This document shows positions 52,188 through 61,500 of a stretch of 64,000 nt of DNA, in pieces (within the stretch, counting starts at the first letter, position 1; every line of letters starts with the position of its first letter). The stretch spans positions 806,001 to 870,000 of the forward strand of contig NZ_OMPU01000010.1 of the NCBI RefSeq assembly GCF_900313065.1, in the 5' to 3' direction. Under the pieces are notes generated by a model. The model was not told the origin of the DNA and ran no database searches. It saw nothing but the letters and a program-made list of their open reading frames with translations. Source of the stretch: Kiloniella sp. EL199. GTDB taxonomy: Bacteria; Pseudomonadota; Alphaproteobacteria; Kiloniellales; Kiloniellaceae. Made by a program: the position numbers and the translations under genes.

Positions 52188-53273
52188 CTAACGATAAATG
52201 TTCTTGCCAGCGAGTTTTAGAAGAGATGAAGGTATAACCGTTCCCACTTTTGTTGCAGTTGTTATATTAACGCTTACGATATAGGTATCGGGCTGTGTAA
52301 TGGGAATGTTCCCGGGACTCTCGCCTTTAAATATTTGATCAACAAGTTTTGCCGCAGCGGTACCGTTTATTTTTTCACCAGATACGATGCTGATCATTGC
52401 ACCATATTTACTCGCAAGGGCATTATTACCAAAGATAATAGGAATACCTGTTTCCTGCAGAGCCTTTAGAAAAACAGGATTGCTGCCGGAAGGGCCTGCT
52501 GCCAGCCAGAGATAATCAAACTCATGACGTCTCTCTTTTAACAGACGCATAGCGCTTTCCTGCATTTTCTGTTTCCCGTCAGCTCCTGGATGGTATTTAA
52601 AATTTAAATTGATAAAATCAAACTCGGAACTGTTTTTGCCAAGCTGCAGCAATTGAGCTGTTGCGCCAATCGCAGAGGGGTAAGTTGAATTTATTATCCC
52701 AATTCTTGCTTTTTTGTTTTGTGTTGCCCGTTTCATCGCCTGTTTGACAACTTCAATTTTTGTTGCAGGTGGAATAACATGTGTTCTTCCTGTTATATTC
52801 GTACCACTTTTTCCGCCAAGAGTTGTCACAAAACCTTCCTGTACCGGATCTGCAACTAATACAAAAACTTGGGGTATGTCTGTATCTTTCAAAAGGAGGC
52901 GTGATGCTCTTGAAGCGAGTGTTGCAATTGTCATTACCAAATTTGGGCGGAAAGCATTTAATTCATTAGCCAGTATATTTCCAGCTTTGTCCTCACTGCC
53001 TTCTGCATTGAGAATGACATATTGGATATTATCACCTTCGACATAACCTAGCTCGTTCATTTTTTTTAGATACCAGTTTGTCGTACTCTGAATTAAAGGA
53101 ATGGTCATGGTTTCAACAATGACTATCCGTTTTACTGGAGCGGCAGATGCTTTGTCGATTACATTGAGACCAAAGATGCAGGCTAAAAACATATAGATCG
53201 GAACTACCGGCTTAATAAATTTACAGGTATTGCGAATAACAAGAGCTGATAGAGACAAGAGAAGAGCCTTCAA
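52188..53273 (-). CDS. ABC_sub_bind-type periplasmic binding protein
   Basis: Up to 361 residues. A hydrophobic N-terminal segment (VVPIYMFLACIFGLNVI) with cleavage near ASA/AP exports it to the periplasm. The body follows the ABC_sub_bind (TrpX/PF04392) pattern: MNELGYVEGDNIQYV, PNLVMTIATLASR, IPQVFVLVADPVQEGFV, GKSGTNITGRTHV. The exact start is unclear: TTG 53273 lacks a ribosome site and TTG 53258 has AAGG. No permease or ATPase gene is near; instead a sensor kinase follows by 9 bases, so it most likely presents a ligand to the kinase. Confidence 0.85.
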   Translation of the reverse strand: MKALLLSLSALVIRNTCKFIKPVVPIYMFLACIFGLNVIDKASAAPVKRIVIVETMTIPLIQSTTNWYLKKMNELGYVEGDNIQYVILNAEGSEDKAGNILANELNAFRPNLVMTIATLASRASRLLLKDTDIPQVFVLVADPVQEGFVTTLGGKSGTNITGRTHVIPPATKIEVVKQAMKRATQNKKARIGIINSTYPSAIGATAQLLQLGKNSSEFDFINLNFKYHPGADGKQKMQESAMRLLKERRHEFDYLWLAAGPSGSNPVFLKALQETGIPIIFGNNALASKYGAMISIVSGEKINGTAAAKLVDQIFKGESPGNIPITQPDTYIVSVNITTATKVGTVIPSSLLKLAGKNIYR

Positions 53274-53428
53274 TATTTTGATTAAAATGCGACCATCTCA
53301 TTTTGTATCTGGATCTATTAATAATGAACTAATTCCCGAGGAAATTAGTCAGGTTTTTAAATAAACACAGATAAATCAGAGTGTTCGCATTTTGATGCAA
53401 CCATCTACTATGGAAGATTTTATCCGTT

Positions 53429-54694
53429 TTATGTTTCATATACCTTTATGCCACCAACCCAACGTTGTGCTGGTGATAAATCTGCAAGACTTATCTTTCC
53501 AGAGAAGACATGCTGGCCAAGGGTCGTGATATTAATTTTGCGCTCTGGCCAGGGCTTTCGGGGAGAGGTTTGTTCGTACTCAATGACATTTGTTTTAGCG
53601 AGATTTACAAGTTCATGCCAATACATTAGATCGCCCAGATAAGGCAGAGGTTCATATTCCTGCATAAGTACTGCAAAAAGGTCTTTCCCCTTTAAGGGAC
53701 CCTTGTCATTAAGTATTCGGAGTGTCAAGTGTTGTGTCAGACCAAGGCCACCGTTATCGGAAGGGAGTTCTTTCAGGTGTCGTGCAAGTGCCTGAGCGAT
53801 GAAGGGAAGTTCAGGTACCCCTTCGTGGATAATATTTTTGAGATCATCCGGCGTTTTCTGCTGTATGGCTTTCCATATCTTTTTGCCCAAGGAAAGCTGC
53901 TGATCCGTTATGGAAGAACGTCGGTTTTCCCACAACCATATCAACATTTCCGGAGCAAGTTGCCCCAGGCCAATAAAGTCCGAAACACCCGGGACACGAT
54001 CTATGCAAATGATTTCAAGCTTTGGATGGGAAACGAGAGAAGAGAGATGATTAAGTAAAAAGGCAAGAATAAGCTGATCATAGCTATCGTGCTCGAACCA
54101 TAAAACGACTTGATCATAATCCGAGAGGTTATACAGCTTTTCATAAGAAATTTTTTGATTTGCTGTAACTTCGTTCAGTGGCAAGCCATAAGCTGTAGAA
54201 ATGAAATCTGCTCTGATTTTCAAAAATTCTTCTTTATTTACCTCTGGAACAGGACCTTGGCAAAAAGGGTCACTAAATTCGTGAAAATCGCCTTTGAATC
54301 CAGCAACTTTCAAGCCATGCCTGATGTCTGATCCACAACGGACATGAAGAGTGTTGGCATTATCCAGTTCTGGAATGCGGCCTGATTTTATTTGGTTTTG
54401 CCTTATTTTTAACTGGTCACAATGCATTTTCAGTTTAGACCAGGATGAAAAATCGTTTTGACGGGCGATACACAGTTGGCAATCGGCGAGTGTTATATCG
54501 TCTGATTTTATTGTTTTTTTAGTGTATTGGGGATGAAAGCGTAATAATTTTTCACGTGCATCATGATCTTGATTTCTGAAAGCTTTTAAAAGCTCTTTTG
54601 CGCGCTTTTTCTGCTGCTCGTAATCAAGAGCACCATGGAACATTGTTCTAGGGGAAGCCGGAAATGCCAGATCTGTTTCTGGTGTAGTGCTCAT
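53429..54694 (-). CDS. DUF1835 domain protein
   Basis: A 421-residue cytoplasmic protein. The first 110 residues carry a segment often fused to DUF1835 (LADCQLCIARQNDFSSWSKLKMH). DUF1835 starts near residue 120 with TLHVRCGSDIRHGLKVAGF and DPFCQGPVP. VLWFEHDSYDQLILAFLL and the C-terminal half (LTLRILNDKGPLKGKDLFAVL, then LPYLGDLMYW) follow in the family's order. The function of this family is unknown. It stands 155 bases upstream of the binding-protein/kinase operon, in the same direction. Confidence 0.85.
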   Translation of the reverse strand: MSTTPETDLAFPASPRTMFHGALDYEQQKKRAKELLKAFRNQDHDAREKLLRFHPQYTKKTIKSDDITLADCQLCIARQNDFSSWSKLKMHCDQLKIRQNQIKSGRIPELDNANTLHVRCGSDIRHGLKVAGFKGDFHEFSDPFCQGPVPEVNKEEFLKIRADFISTAYGLPLNEVTANQKISYEKLYNLSDYDQVVLWFEHDSYDQLILAFLLNHLSSLVSHPKLEIICIDRVPGVSDFIGLGQLAPEMLIWLWENRRSSITDQQLSLGKKIWKAIQQKTPDDLKNIIHEGVPELPFIAQALARHLKELPSDNGGLGLTQHLTLRILNDKGPLKGKDLFAVLMQEYEPLPYLGDLMYWHELVNLAKTNVIEYEQTSPRKPWPERKINITTLGQHVFSGKISLADLSPAQRWVGGIKVYET

Positions 54695-54870
54695 ACGATT
54701 ATCCTCTGAATAAGAACCTGTGTCCGCCAGTCAGGTTAGGAAATCGTTTATATAAGTCATAAACTTAATTTGGGCGCAGCCCTTTCCGCGAACATGGAGG
54801 CTTAATTAAAGCCTAGAAATTTATGCCATGAAGAAAAGGTGGCGTCAATATTTGACCAACTGATATGGGC

Positions 54871-55162
54871 CTAGGGGGCGTGAGGTGCAGCCCCGTCAAA
54901 ATGATCTGCCAGATATGCAGTGATCTCTTTAGGAGTGGTCAGGTTTTCTCTGCCGTTGATTATAAGTACGGGAAGTCATCAATTTTTCTTTCCGAGATAT
55001 TCAATCACTTTAGATCGGAGCTTTTCCTGAAGGTATTCCCACGCATATGATGTACCCATCTGGATCTCGGAGATAGAGTTCATCCATGCCATACCACTGC
55101 TGGGAAGGGCCTTTGACGATAATATCTCGCGTTGCTCTTGACTTCCCTGTTTGCAAGTCTTG
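54871..55162 (-). pseudogene. Two gene remnants, one of VOC type
   Basis: The 700 bases between 54695 and 55392 contain no intact gene. On the minus strand 55162-55010 encodes the end of a VOC-family protein (GKSRATRDIIVKG, then QQWYGMDELYLRDPDGYIICVG) with no beginning. A second short frame, 54975-54871, ends ENLTTPKEITAYLADHFDG and looks like the tail of another protein. Both lack starts. The rest (54695-54870 and 55163-55392) shows nothing I can support apart from the promoter side of the next gene. Confidence 0.5.
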
Positions 55163-55392
55163 GATGGACACAGGTTAAAACTGTTCAGTATCCCGAGCTT
55201 ACGGATTCCGGGCACCTACCAGGTTTTTTCCGTTAACAGCAAATGCCATATTTTGTTGCAGCGTATTCATTCTTAATATCAGTCTTCTGAATCTATGCTG
55301 CCTTATTAACATCCTATAAAGAGCAATGAGATAAGATGGCTTCTTATGAGGACGTTTCAGGTGATTGTTATAATTAAGGCAAGGCGTTATTA

Positions 55393-56649
55393 ATGTCACT
55401 TCAAGGGTCAGGTGCTTTCAAAGATATTTTATCTGCAAAATCATTCTTAATCAGTTTTTGTTGCTTGATTGCTGTTACAGCCAAGCCTGTGCTTTCTCAG
55501 GAGGCATCTAATACCATTAAGCAGAAGACGAGTAATGAGTTGGTTTTCGGTATGTCAACTGCTCTGTCCGGCCCCGCTGCCGAGCTTGGAAAAAACATGC
55601 GCCTTGGGGTACAGATCCGGCTGGAGCGGGAAAATGAAGCCGGAGGGATTGACGGTCACAAGATCAGATTGATTGTCTGGGATGATGGATATGAACCAGA
55701 GCGCACAATTCCGAACATGCGAGATCTTATTAATCTGGAGGAAGTTTTAGCCATTATTGGCAATGTGGGAACGCCAACTGCTATATCAGCTATTCCGATT
55801 GTAAACGAAGAAAAAACACTCTTTTTTGCCCCTTATACAGGGGCCGGTGTCTTAAGAAAAAATCCCCCTGACCGATATGTCATAAATTATCGTGCAAGCT
55901 ATGCTGAAGAAACATCAACCATGGTGGATGCCCTGATTAGGAACGGCGATTTGAAACCGGAAGAAATTGCCTTTTTTACACAAAGAGACAGCTATGGAGA
56001 TGCCGGGTATATAGGAGGCATCAATGCTTTGAAAAAGTATGGCTTAAAATCAGAAACAGATATTGTTCATAGTCGATACGAGAGAAACACGCTGGTTGTC
56101 GAGAGTGCGTTGGCAGATATTTTGTTAGCAGACCCTCTACCAAAAGCAATTATTATCGTCGGGGCTTATGCTCCGTCAGCCAAGTTTATGAAACTGGCTC
56201 GTAATGCAGGAGTGGATGCTCTTTTTCTTAATGTGTCTTTTGTGGGGAGTGCACCTCTGGCCAAAGAGCTTGGCAATAATATGAAAAGGGTAATTGTGAC
56301 ACAGGTCGTTCCGTATCCTGAAGATCTGTCCGTACCAATTGTTCGTTCCTATCACGATGACATGAAGCTCTATGGCGGTGGTCAAGAAGTCTCTTTTGGT
56401 AGTTTGGAAGGGTACATCGCCATGGAGATATTAATCAAGGCCATGCACAATATTGAAGGCCAGCCCAACCGTGAAAACATTATAGATGCGATTGAAAATC
56501 TTGGGGAGTTTGAAATTGGTATAGGACGAAAACTGTATTATGACCGGGAAAGCCATCAGGCAAGTCACAAGGTTTGGTCAACTACTTTAAGACAAGGTAA
56601 ATTTGTTCCCTTTGATTGGACAAATATACCGTCATTATTGGTTCCCTAG
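55393..56649 (+). CDS. Branched-chain-type (Peripla_BP_6) periplasmic binding protein
   Basis: A 418-residue protein with a signal peptide (core FLISFCCLIAVTA, cleavage near LSQ). The Peripla_BP_6 fold is seen in VFGMSTALSGPAAELGKNMRLGVQI at residue 50, GGIDGHKIRLIVWDDGYEPE near 84, and AIIGNVGTPTAISAIPIV near 125. These bind amino acids or similar ligands. No transporter genes adjoin. A histidine kinase starts 9 bases after its stop, so sensing rather than uptake is the likely role. AAGG precedes the ATG. Confidence 0.9.
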   Translation: MSLQGSGAFKDILSAKSFLISFCCLIAVTAKPVLSQEASNTIKQKTSNELVFGMSTALSGPAAELGKNMRLGVQIRLERENEAGGIDGHKIRLIVWDDGYEPERTIPNMRDLINLEEVLAIIGNVGTPTAISAIPIVNEEKTLFFAPYTGAGVLRKNPPDRYVINYRASYAEETSTMVDALIRNGDLKPEEIAFFTQRDSYGDAGYIGGINALKKYGLKSETDIVHSRYERNTLVVESALADILLADPLPKAIIIVGAYAPSAKFMKLARNAGVDALFLNVSFVGSAPLAKELGNNMKRVIVTQVVPYPEDLSVPIVRSYHDDMKLYGGGQEVSFGSLEGYIAMEILIKAMHNIEGQPNRENIIDAIENLGEFEIGIGRKLYYDRESHQASHKVWSTTLRQGKFVPFDWTNIPSLLVP

Positions 56650-56658
56650 GGCGAATTG

Positions 56659-58554
56659 ATGACCGAAGATAGTCATGTAAAAAGAATAAAACGAATGTTG
56701 TGGGCACTCATTGGCCTGAGCATTGTTATCCCGCTTGTGGCCAATCTTCTTCTAGGATGGGGTGTTGCTAGTCAACAAAAACAAAAAGGTTTATTGATAG
56801 AGCGGGAAAGAATTTTCAATGAAGATGTTTCGAACATCAATGAAAAAATCAGAACCGGTATATTTGAAATTGAACGTTTACTGGAAGCTTCCGAGCGGAC
56901 GAAGCCTGTTAAAGGTATCAAAGCTATAAGAGAGTTAGAAGTCGCCATTAACAACCTGCCTGTAAGCGAGAATGCGCAACTTCAAGCGCTTAGGAATTCG
57001 CTCGAAGATCAATCAAAACAATTGTTGAGTGTTCTTTTTAAAGCAGCGGACTGGCGTGGCCGGAATGACCGGGTATTCGAAGACATCAGTCGGGATGTGA
57101 CACTTAATGATGTGCGAGGACGGCTGACAAAGATTCAAGTGCTTATTAATGCGGTTATTGGGAAACTGCGATTGGATATGGTGCTTTCATTGAAAGAATA
57201 TGAAAGGCGTAAAAAGAATAGATCCTCGAAGCAGGCTATTGATAAAATTATCAGTGAACACAAAAATCTGTTAAGTCGAAATGTAGGAAACCTTTTAACT
57301 GAATTGGCGGATTTGCAGCGACTGGTTGAGGTTCTTTCCGGAGAGAAAGATTATGACCGTTTATCAGATATAAAGGATAACCGTCTGAAGCCGAGTTTGG
57401 AGAGGCTTGAAAGAGCAATTCGTTCCATTAATCTCGGCGCGAATGTGAATAATAATCTAGATAATGAGTTATTGCAGTTAAAAGCAAAGCTCTTGGGTCG
57501 GACGTATATTAATGAGAGCAGATCAAAGAGAGATGTTGGTGCCAACCTTTATTCCGTTATGGAGGAATATTTAGGCTTACAGGTTCGTAATAAAGAGTTG
57601 CAGGCTGAGCTGGATCATATTCTTGTTACGCTGGATCAGGATTGGGCTTCTTTTGTTAATATAACGCGTGTTTTACATGAGCTTTCGGTTGTGAAATCTG
57701 ATGAAAAACTGTCCAATACGTGGATTACAGTTTCCCTGATCAGTTTTTGGGGGGGCTTGATTTTCCTCGTTGTGATCTGGTTGATATTCAAAGCAGTTTC
57801 AAAACAGGTTGATACGCTGGGGCTTCTTCGGCGTCAGGCAGAAGCAGCCAATCAGTCCAAAGATAACTTTCTGGCATCGATGAGTCATGAATTGCGAACC
57901 CCTTTGAACGCTATAATCGGGTTTTCTGAAGTCATGAAAATGCAGGCATTTGGTCCCTTGGGAAATGACAAATACCTTGAATATTGTCAAGACATTACGC
58001 GATCCGGGACCCATCTGCTGGATATTATTAATGATATTTTGGATGTTTCTGCAATTGAAGCTGATTCATTTAAAGTAAATGAAGAGGAATTCATTTTCGA
58101 AACAGCTTTGAATGAAGCTGTGCTGATGGTCAAACTTCAGGCAGAAGAAGAGAACGTTAAACTGTCTAATGAAGCCAAACATCAACGACTGGTTCTTTTT
58201 GCCGATGAGAGACTGGTCAAGCAAATTATTATGAATTTGCTGGTCAATGCTGTGAAATTCACCCCCAGAGGCGGCACGATTTGTATCTGTGATAGTTTTG
58301 AGGAAAATGGCGACTATCACCTTGTTATAATCGATACAGGTATTGGTATGGATGAGGAGGGGGTTGAAACTGCGTTAACCCCATTTGGTATGGTCAGAAG
58401 CGCCTATGATGACAATACAAAAGGCACTGGTCTGGGATTACCTTTGGCTAAAAAGATGATGGAAATTCATAATGGAACTATCGAAATAAAATCAGAGCTG
58501 GGTCACGGCACAGAAGTAACGTTGATCTTTCCGTCAGAACGTGTTCGCGGTTAA
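56659..58554 (+). CDS. Sensor histidine kinase with long helical periplasmic domain
   Basis: A protein of about 631 residues. Helices at about 12-34 and 355-378 enclose a roughly 320-residue, almost entirely helical sensor domain. The phosphoacceptor is His411 in SMSHELRTPLNAI. The ATPase domain carries MNLLVNAVKF, DTGIGMD and GTGLGLP. There is no HAMP, receiver domain or adjacent response regulator. ATG 56659 has AGGG eight bases upstream. It is coupled to the binding protein before it, a second example in this window of a binding protein plus kinase without a transporter. Confidence 0.92.
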   Translation: MTEDSHVKRIKRMLWALIGLSIVIPLVANLLLGWGVASQQKQKGLLIERERIFNEDVSNINEKIRTGIFEIERLLEASERTKPVKGIKAIRELEVAINNLPVSENAQLQALRNSLEDQSKQLLSVLFKAADWRGRNDRVFEDISRDVTLNDVRGRLTKIQVLINAVIGKLRLDMVLSLKEYERRKKNRSSKQAIDKIISEHKNLLSRNVGNLLTELADLQRLVEVLSGEKDYDRLSDIKDNRLKPSLERLERAIRSINLGANVNNNLDNELLQLKAKLLGRTYINESRSKRDVGANLYSVMEEYLGLQVRNKELQAELDHILVTLDQDWASFVNITRVLHELSVVKSDEKLSNTWITVSLISFWGGLIFLVVIWLIFKAVSKQVDTLGLLRRQAEAANQSKDNFLASMSHELRTPLNAIIGFSEVMKMQAFGPLGNDKYLEYCQDITRSGTHLLDIINDILDVSAIEADSFKVNEEEFIFETALNEAVLMVKLQAEEENVKLSNEAKHQRLVLFADERLVKQIIMNLLVNAVKFTPRGGTICICDSFEENGDYHLVIIDTGIGMDEEGVETALTPFGMVRSAYDDNTKGTGLGLPLAKKMMEIHNGTIEIKSELGHGTEVTLIFPSERVRG

Positions 58555-58586
58555 ATCTTCCTGTGTGTGATAAGATGAGCAAGTCG

Positions 58587-61500
58587 TTATTGGGGCGTCG
58601 ACTGGGGTGTCGCTCCATAGCCTTGGCCAATGAGGATAACTCGTTCCGAGGCAGTAGATAAGCCCTGTCGAAGATTATTCCTAGAAGCGATTTCTTTGTC
58701 TCCTGAGGAGATGGCGTCTGGATCTTCCATTGGAAGAATGATGACTGTTGCCGGGCATAATCGGGTTTGGCACTTATTGACAGGAAGGACATAGGCGAGG
58801 CTGATTATATCCAGTTCTCCAAAAGGAAAATCGTGATTTTTCCCTGCAAATTCAATGGTTATTCGTCCGTTGTCCATATAGGATTTTTCATCACTGATTT
58901 TAGGAATGTTATCTCGAGTAATATCCTTTATGAAGCCAATATCACCTGTAACGAGATCTTTATCACGGTCATTCTGTTGTAAAATGACTTTATCGCCAAC
59001 TTTATACCGGGTTCCAAATTTATGCAGATCTAAGCCCGGTTGATGAGTGTTTAGTACGTTTTGGAGTTGAATGGTCAGGTTTTGTGGTCCGAGCATGCCT
59101 GCGGCCATACTTATAACCTGAATGTCTTTTACAGGATTGTATTTAAAGCTTTTGGGTAAACGGTTTTTTATAACTTCGACCAGTTTTCGCTGTGTATCTT
59201 GCTCATTCTCAGCAGTAATAAAATAGAAACTGCCAGGGTTTTGTGTATCAGATGTGTAACTGATGCTTCCGCCGATGCTTAGTTTTAGCGTGTTCTGGGC
59301 AAGTTTGTTGTCTTGGTGTTTCGCAGATAGTTGATCAAGAAAAAGTTTATTGTGATTAATCGTTTCAAGTAGCTTGTCTAGTATCCCACCAGTGCCCGGA
59401 AAAAAGTTATCCGGGGAAGCTGTGGATACATGATGTTTGACAAGAACCAGACTTGCATTCTCAGACAAAGCGTCCAGCAGAGCGAGTAGTGATGATCGGT
59501 CCAATAGATCTGCACGATCAATAATCAGAAGCTGGCAATCCAATGGTTTTCGAGTATTTCGCTTGTAACTTCTATTCCTGGTATTGTATTCAAGCAATCT
59601 GGTCACTGAAATTGCATCAACATCCAGCTCAAAACTTGTTGTTTTTACCTGAGCAGATGAGGGGACTGCGACTACTGTGGATATGTTTTTTGCTGTGACG
59701 ATTTTGACAAAGGCTTTTATAACGTCCGTTTTACCTGTTTCATGAAGACCTTCAAGGACTGTGAACCTGGTTTTCAGCAGTTTTGAAACAGCACTTTTTT
59801 GTCTTTCCGACAACTCAATGTTATCGCGATTAATCACCCAATCAATTGCTTTTTGAGTGTCAATTTCACCCCAAGGAACAATGCCTTCGGATAGTGCATT
59901 AAGACGCTTTTTAATTTTTGTATTGTCTAACCAATCCTGTTTTAGGATCAGGAATTCTTGCGCGGTACCAGTGATATCTTTTCCTCTGTAGAGGTGTATA
60001 TTTTTGGCTTCTATTTCTATAGCCAAAGCTTGTTCAAGGATGTTGGCTGGTATCTCCAGACGCTTATTCAGGAGGGTTAAAAGATTGTTCTTTTCGCGCG
60101 CGTCTGTTGCTTGAACCAATGCATAATATAATGCTGCCCCAGCCCGTTCAAGGCAATGGGCTTCCAACCCCAGACTATGTGCGATGCTATCAGGAACATC
60201 AAAGGGAATACCCTTTATATTGCGGACAATACAATAGGGATTGTTTTTCAACTTCGGGATTGTGTCTTGTCCCAAGGTCTCAAAAAGACGGTAGGATCGA
60301 GCAGGGTCAACATTATGATTGTGCAAGAAGTTTGCAATTTTGGATAATGTTTTTCTTTCCTCAGACCATTCTTCCAGAAGTTTCACCTTTCCCTTTGGCA
60401 GGGATGTTTCGGTTTTAAGTTTTTCCGGGGTTGCTACGATCATTTTCAACGCATCTGGGCCAAAGCTTTCAACCAGTTGCTTTGCGGCTTTAGCTCCCAG
60501 CCCTTTGATCATGCCATCTGATAGTTGCGTCTCAAGATTTGCGAGAACTTTTTCCGGACTTGGTTCTTTGCCGCCAAGGTGTTCATCGAGAAATTCACGG
60601 CAGATATTGAAATCAGATGTATAGCCTTTTGGGAGCTTTACTCCCTTGTTTTGGGCAACGGACTTTGCCGTTTCTTTCATTTTGTCGGTCGGCTTACCCT
60701 TAGCTGCATTTTTGGGCATTGCCACACCGGTGTTGATTTTGGGTGCAGTTGCAGCATTGGTTTTGATAATGCCGATAAGGCGTTTTGTGTCATTACCAAT
60801 ATCATCCCAGACCTGTCTGGCTGTCTGCTTACCTTCGAGAACGTCATCAAGGTTCATTTCCCACATAGCGGTAACGCCGGGATCAACCAACTCAGGCGCT
60901 GCAGTTTTCAGCGTTTTATAAAGGGTCAGGCCTGCTTGCGTCGGGATGATGTGTTTTCCACTCTGGGCAAGGAAATTTTGTAGCTTTAAACCAGTAATCA
61001 CCGCTGCACGTGTGGCCGGTGTGCCGATGCCTTTGGCTTCTTTCAGGCGCTCTTTCAGATCCTTGTTTTCAACAAACCGCCAGGCATTCTGCATGGCGTC
61101 AATCAGGGTTCCTTCGTTGTAGCGTGGCGGTGCTTTGGTTTTCTTGGTGTCGGTTGTCACGGGGGAGAGAACAGCAATATCGCCATCCTGAATAGGAGGA
61201 AGCTCGCCAGCATGATCTTCTTTCTTTTCCATGACATCGGTATAGACGGCTTTCCATCCCTGTTCTTTGGGGATATTACCCGTCACCTTGAAATCCAGTA
61301 TGGTTTCTTTTGTTATTTCTTTATCTGGCCCTGTTTCTTCATCCGGTAAGGTGACGGGAACTTCCATTGAAACACTGGTTGATTCATAGACATAATCAGG
61401 CATTAAAATCGCAAGATATGAGCTGGCGACCAGATCGAACATTCGTTGTTCGTCCTCTGTCAGCCGGCCATAGATGCTCTCGACGCGATCCATAGTATTT

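Noticed and set aside
53328-53349. ACTAATT/AATTAGT inverted repeat between DUF1835 and the binding protein
   Set aside because: Only seven base pairs and no T-run on the relevant strand.
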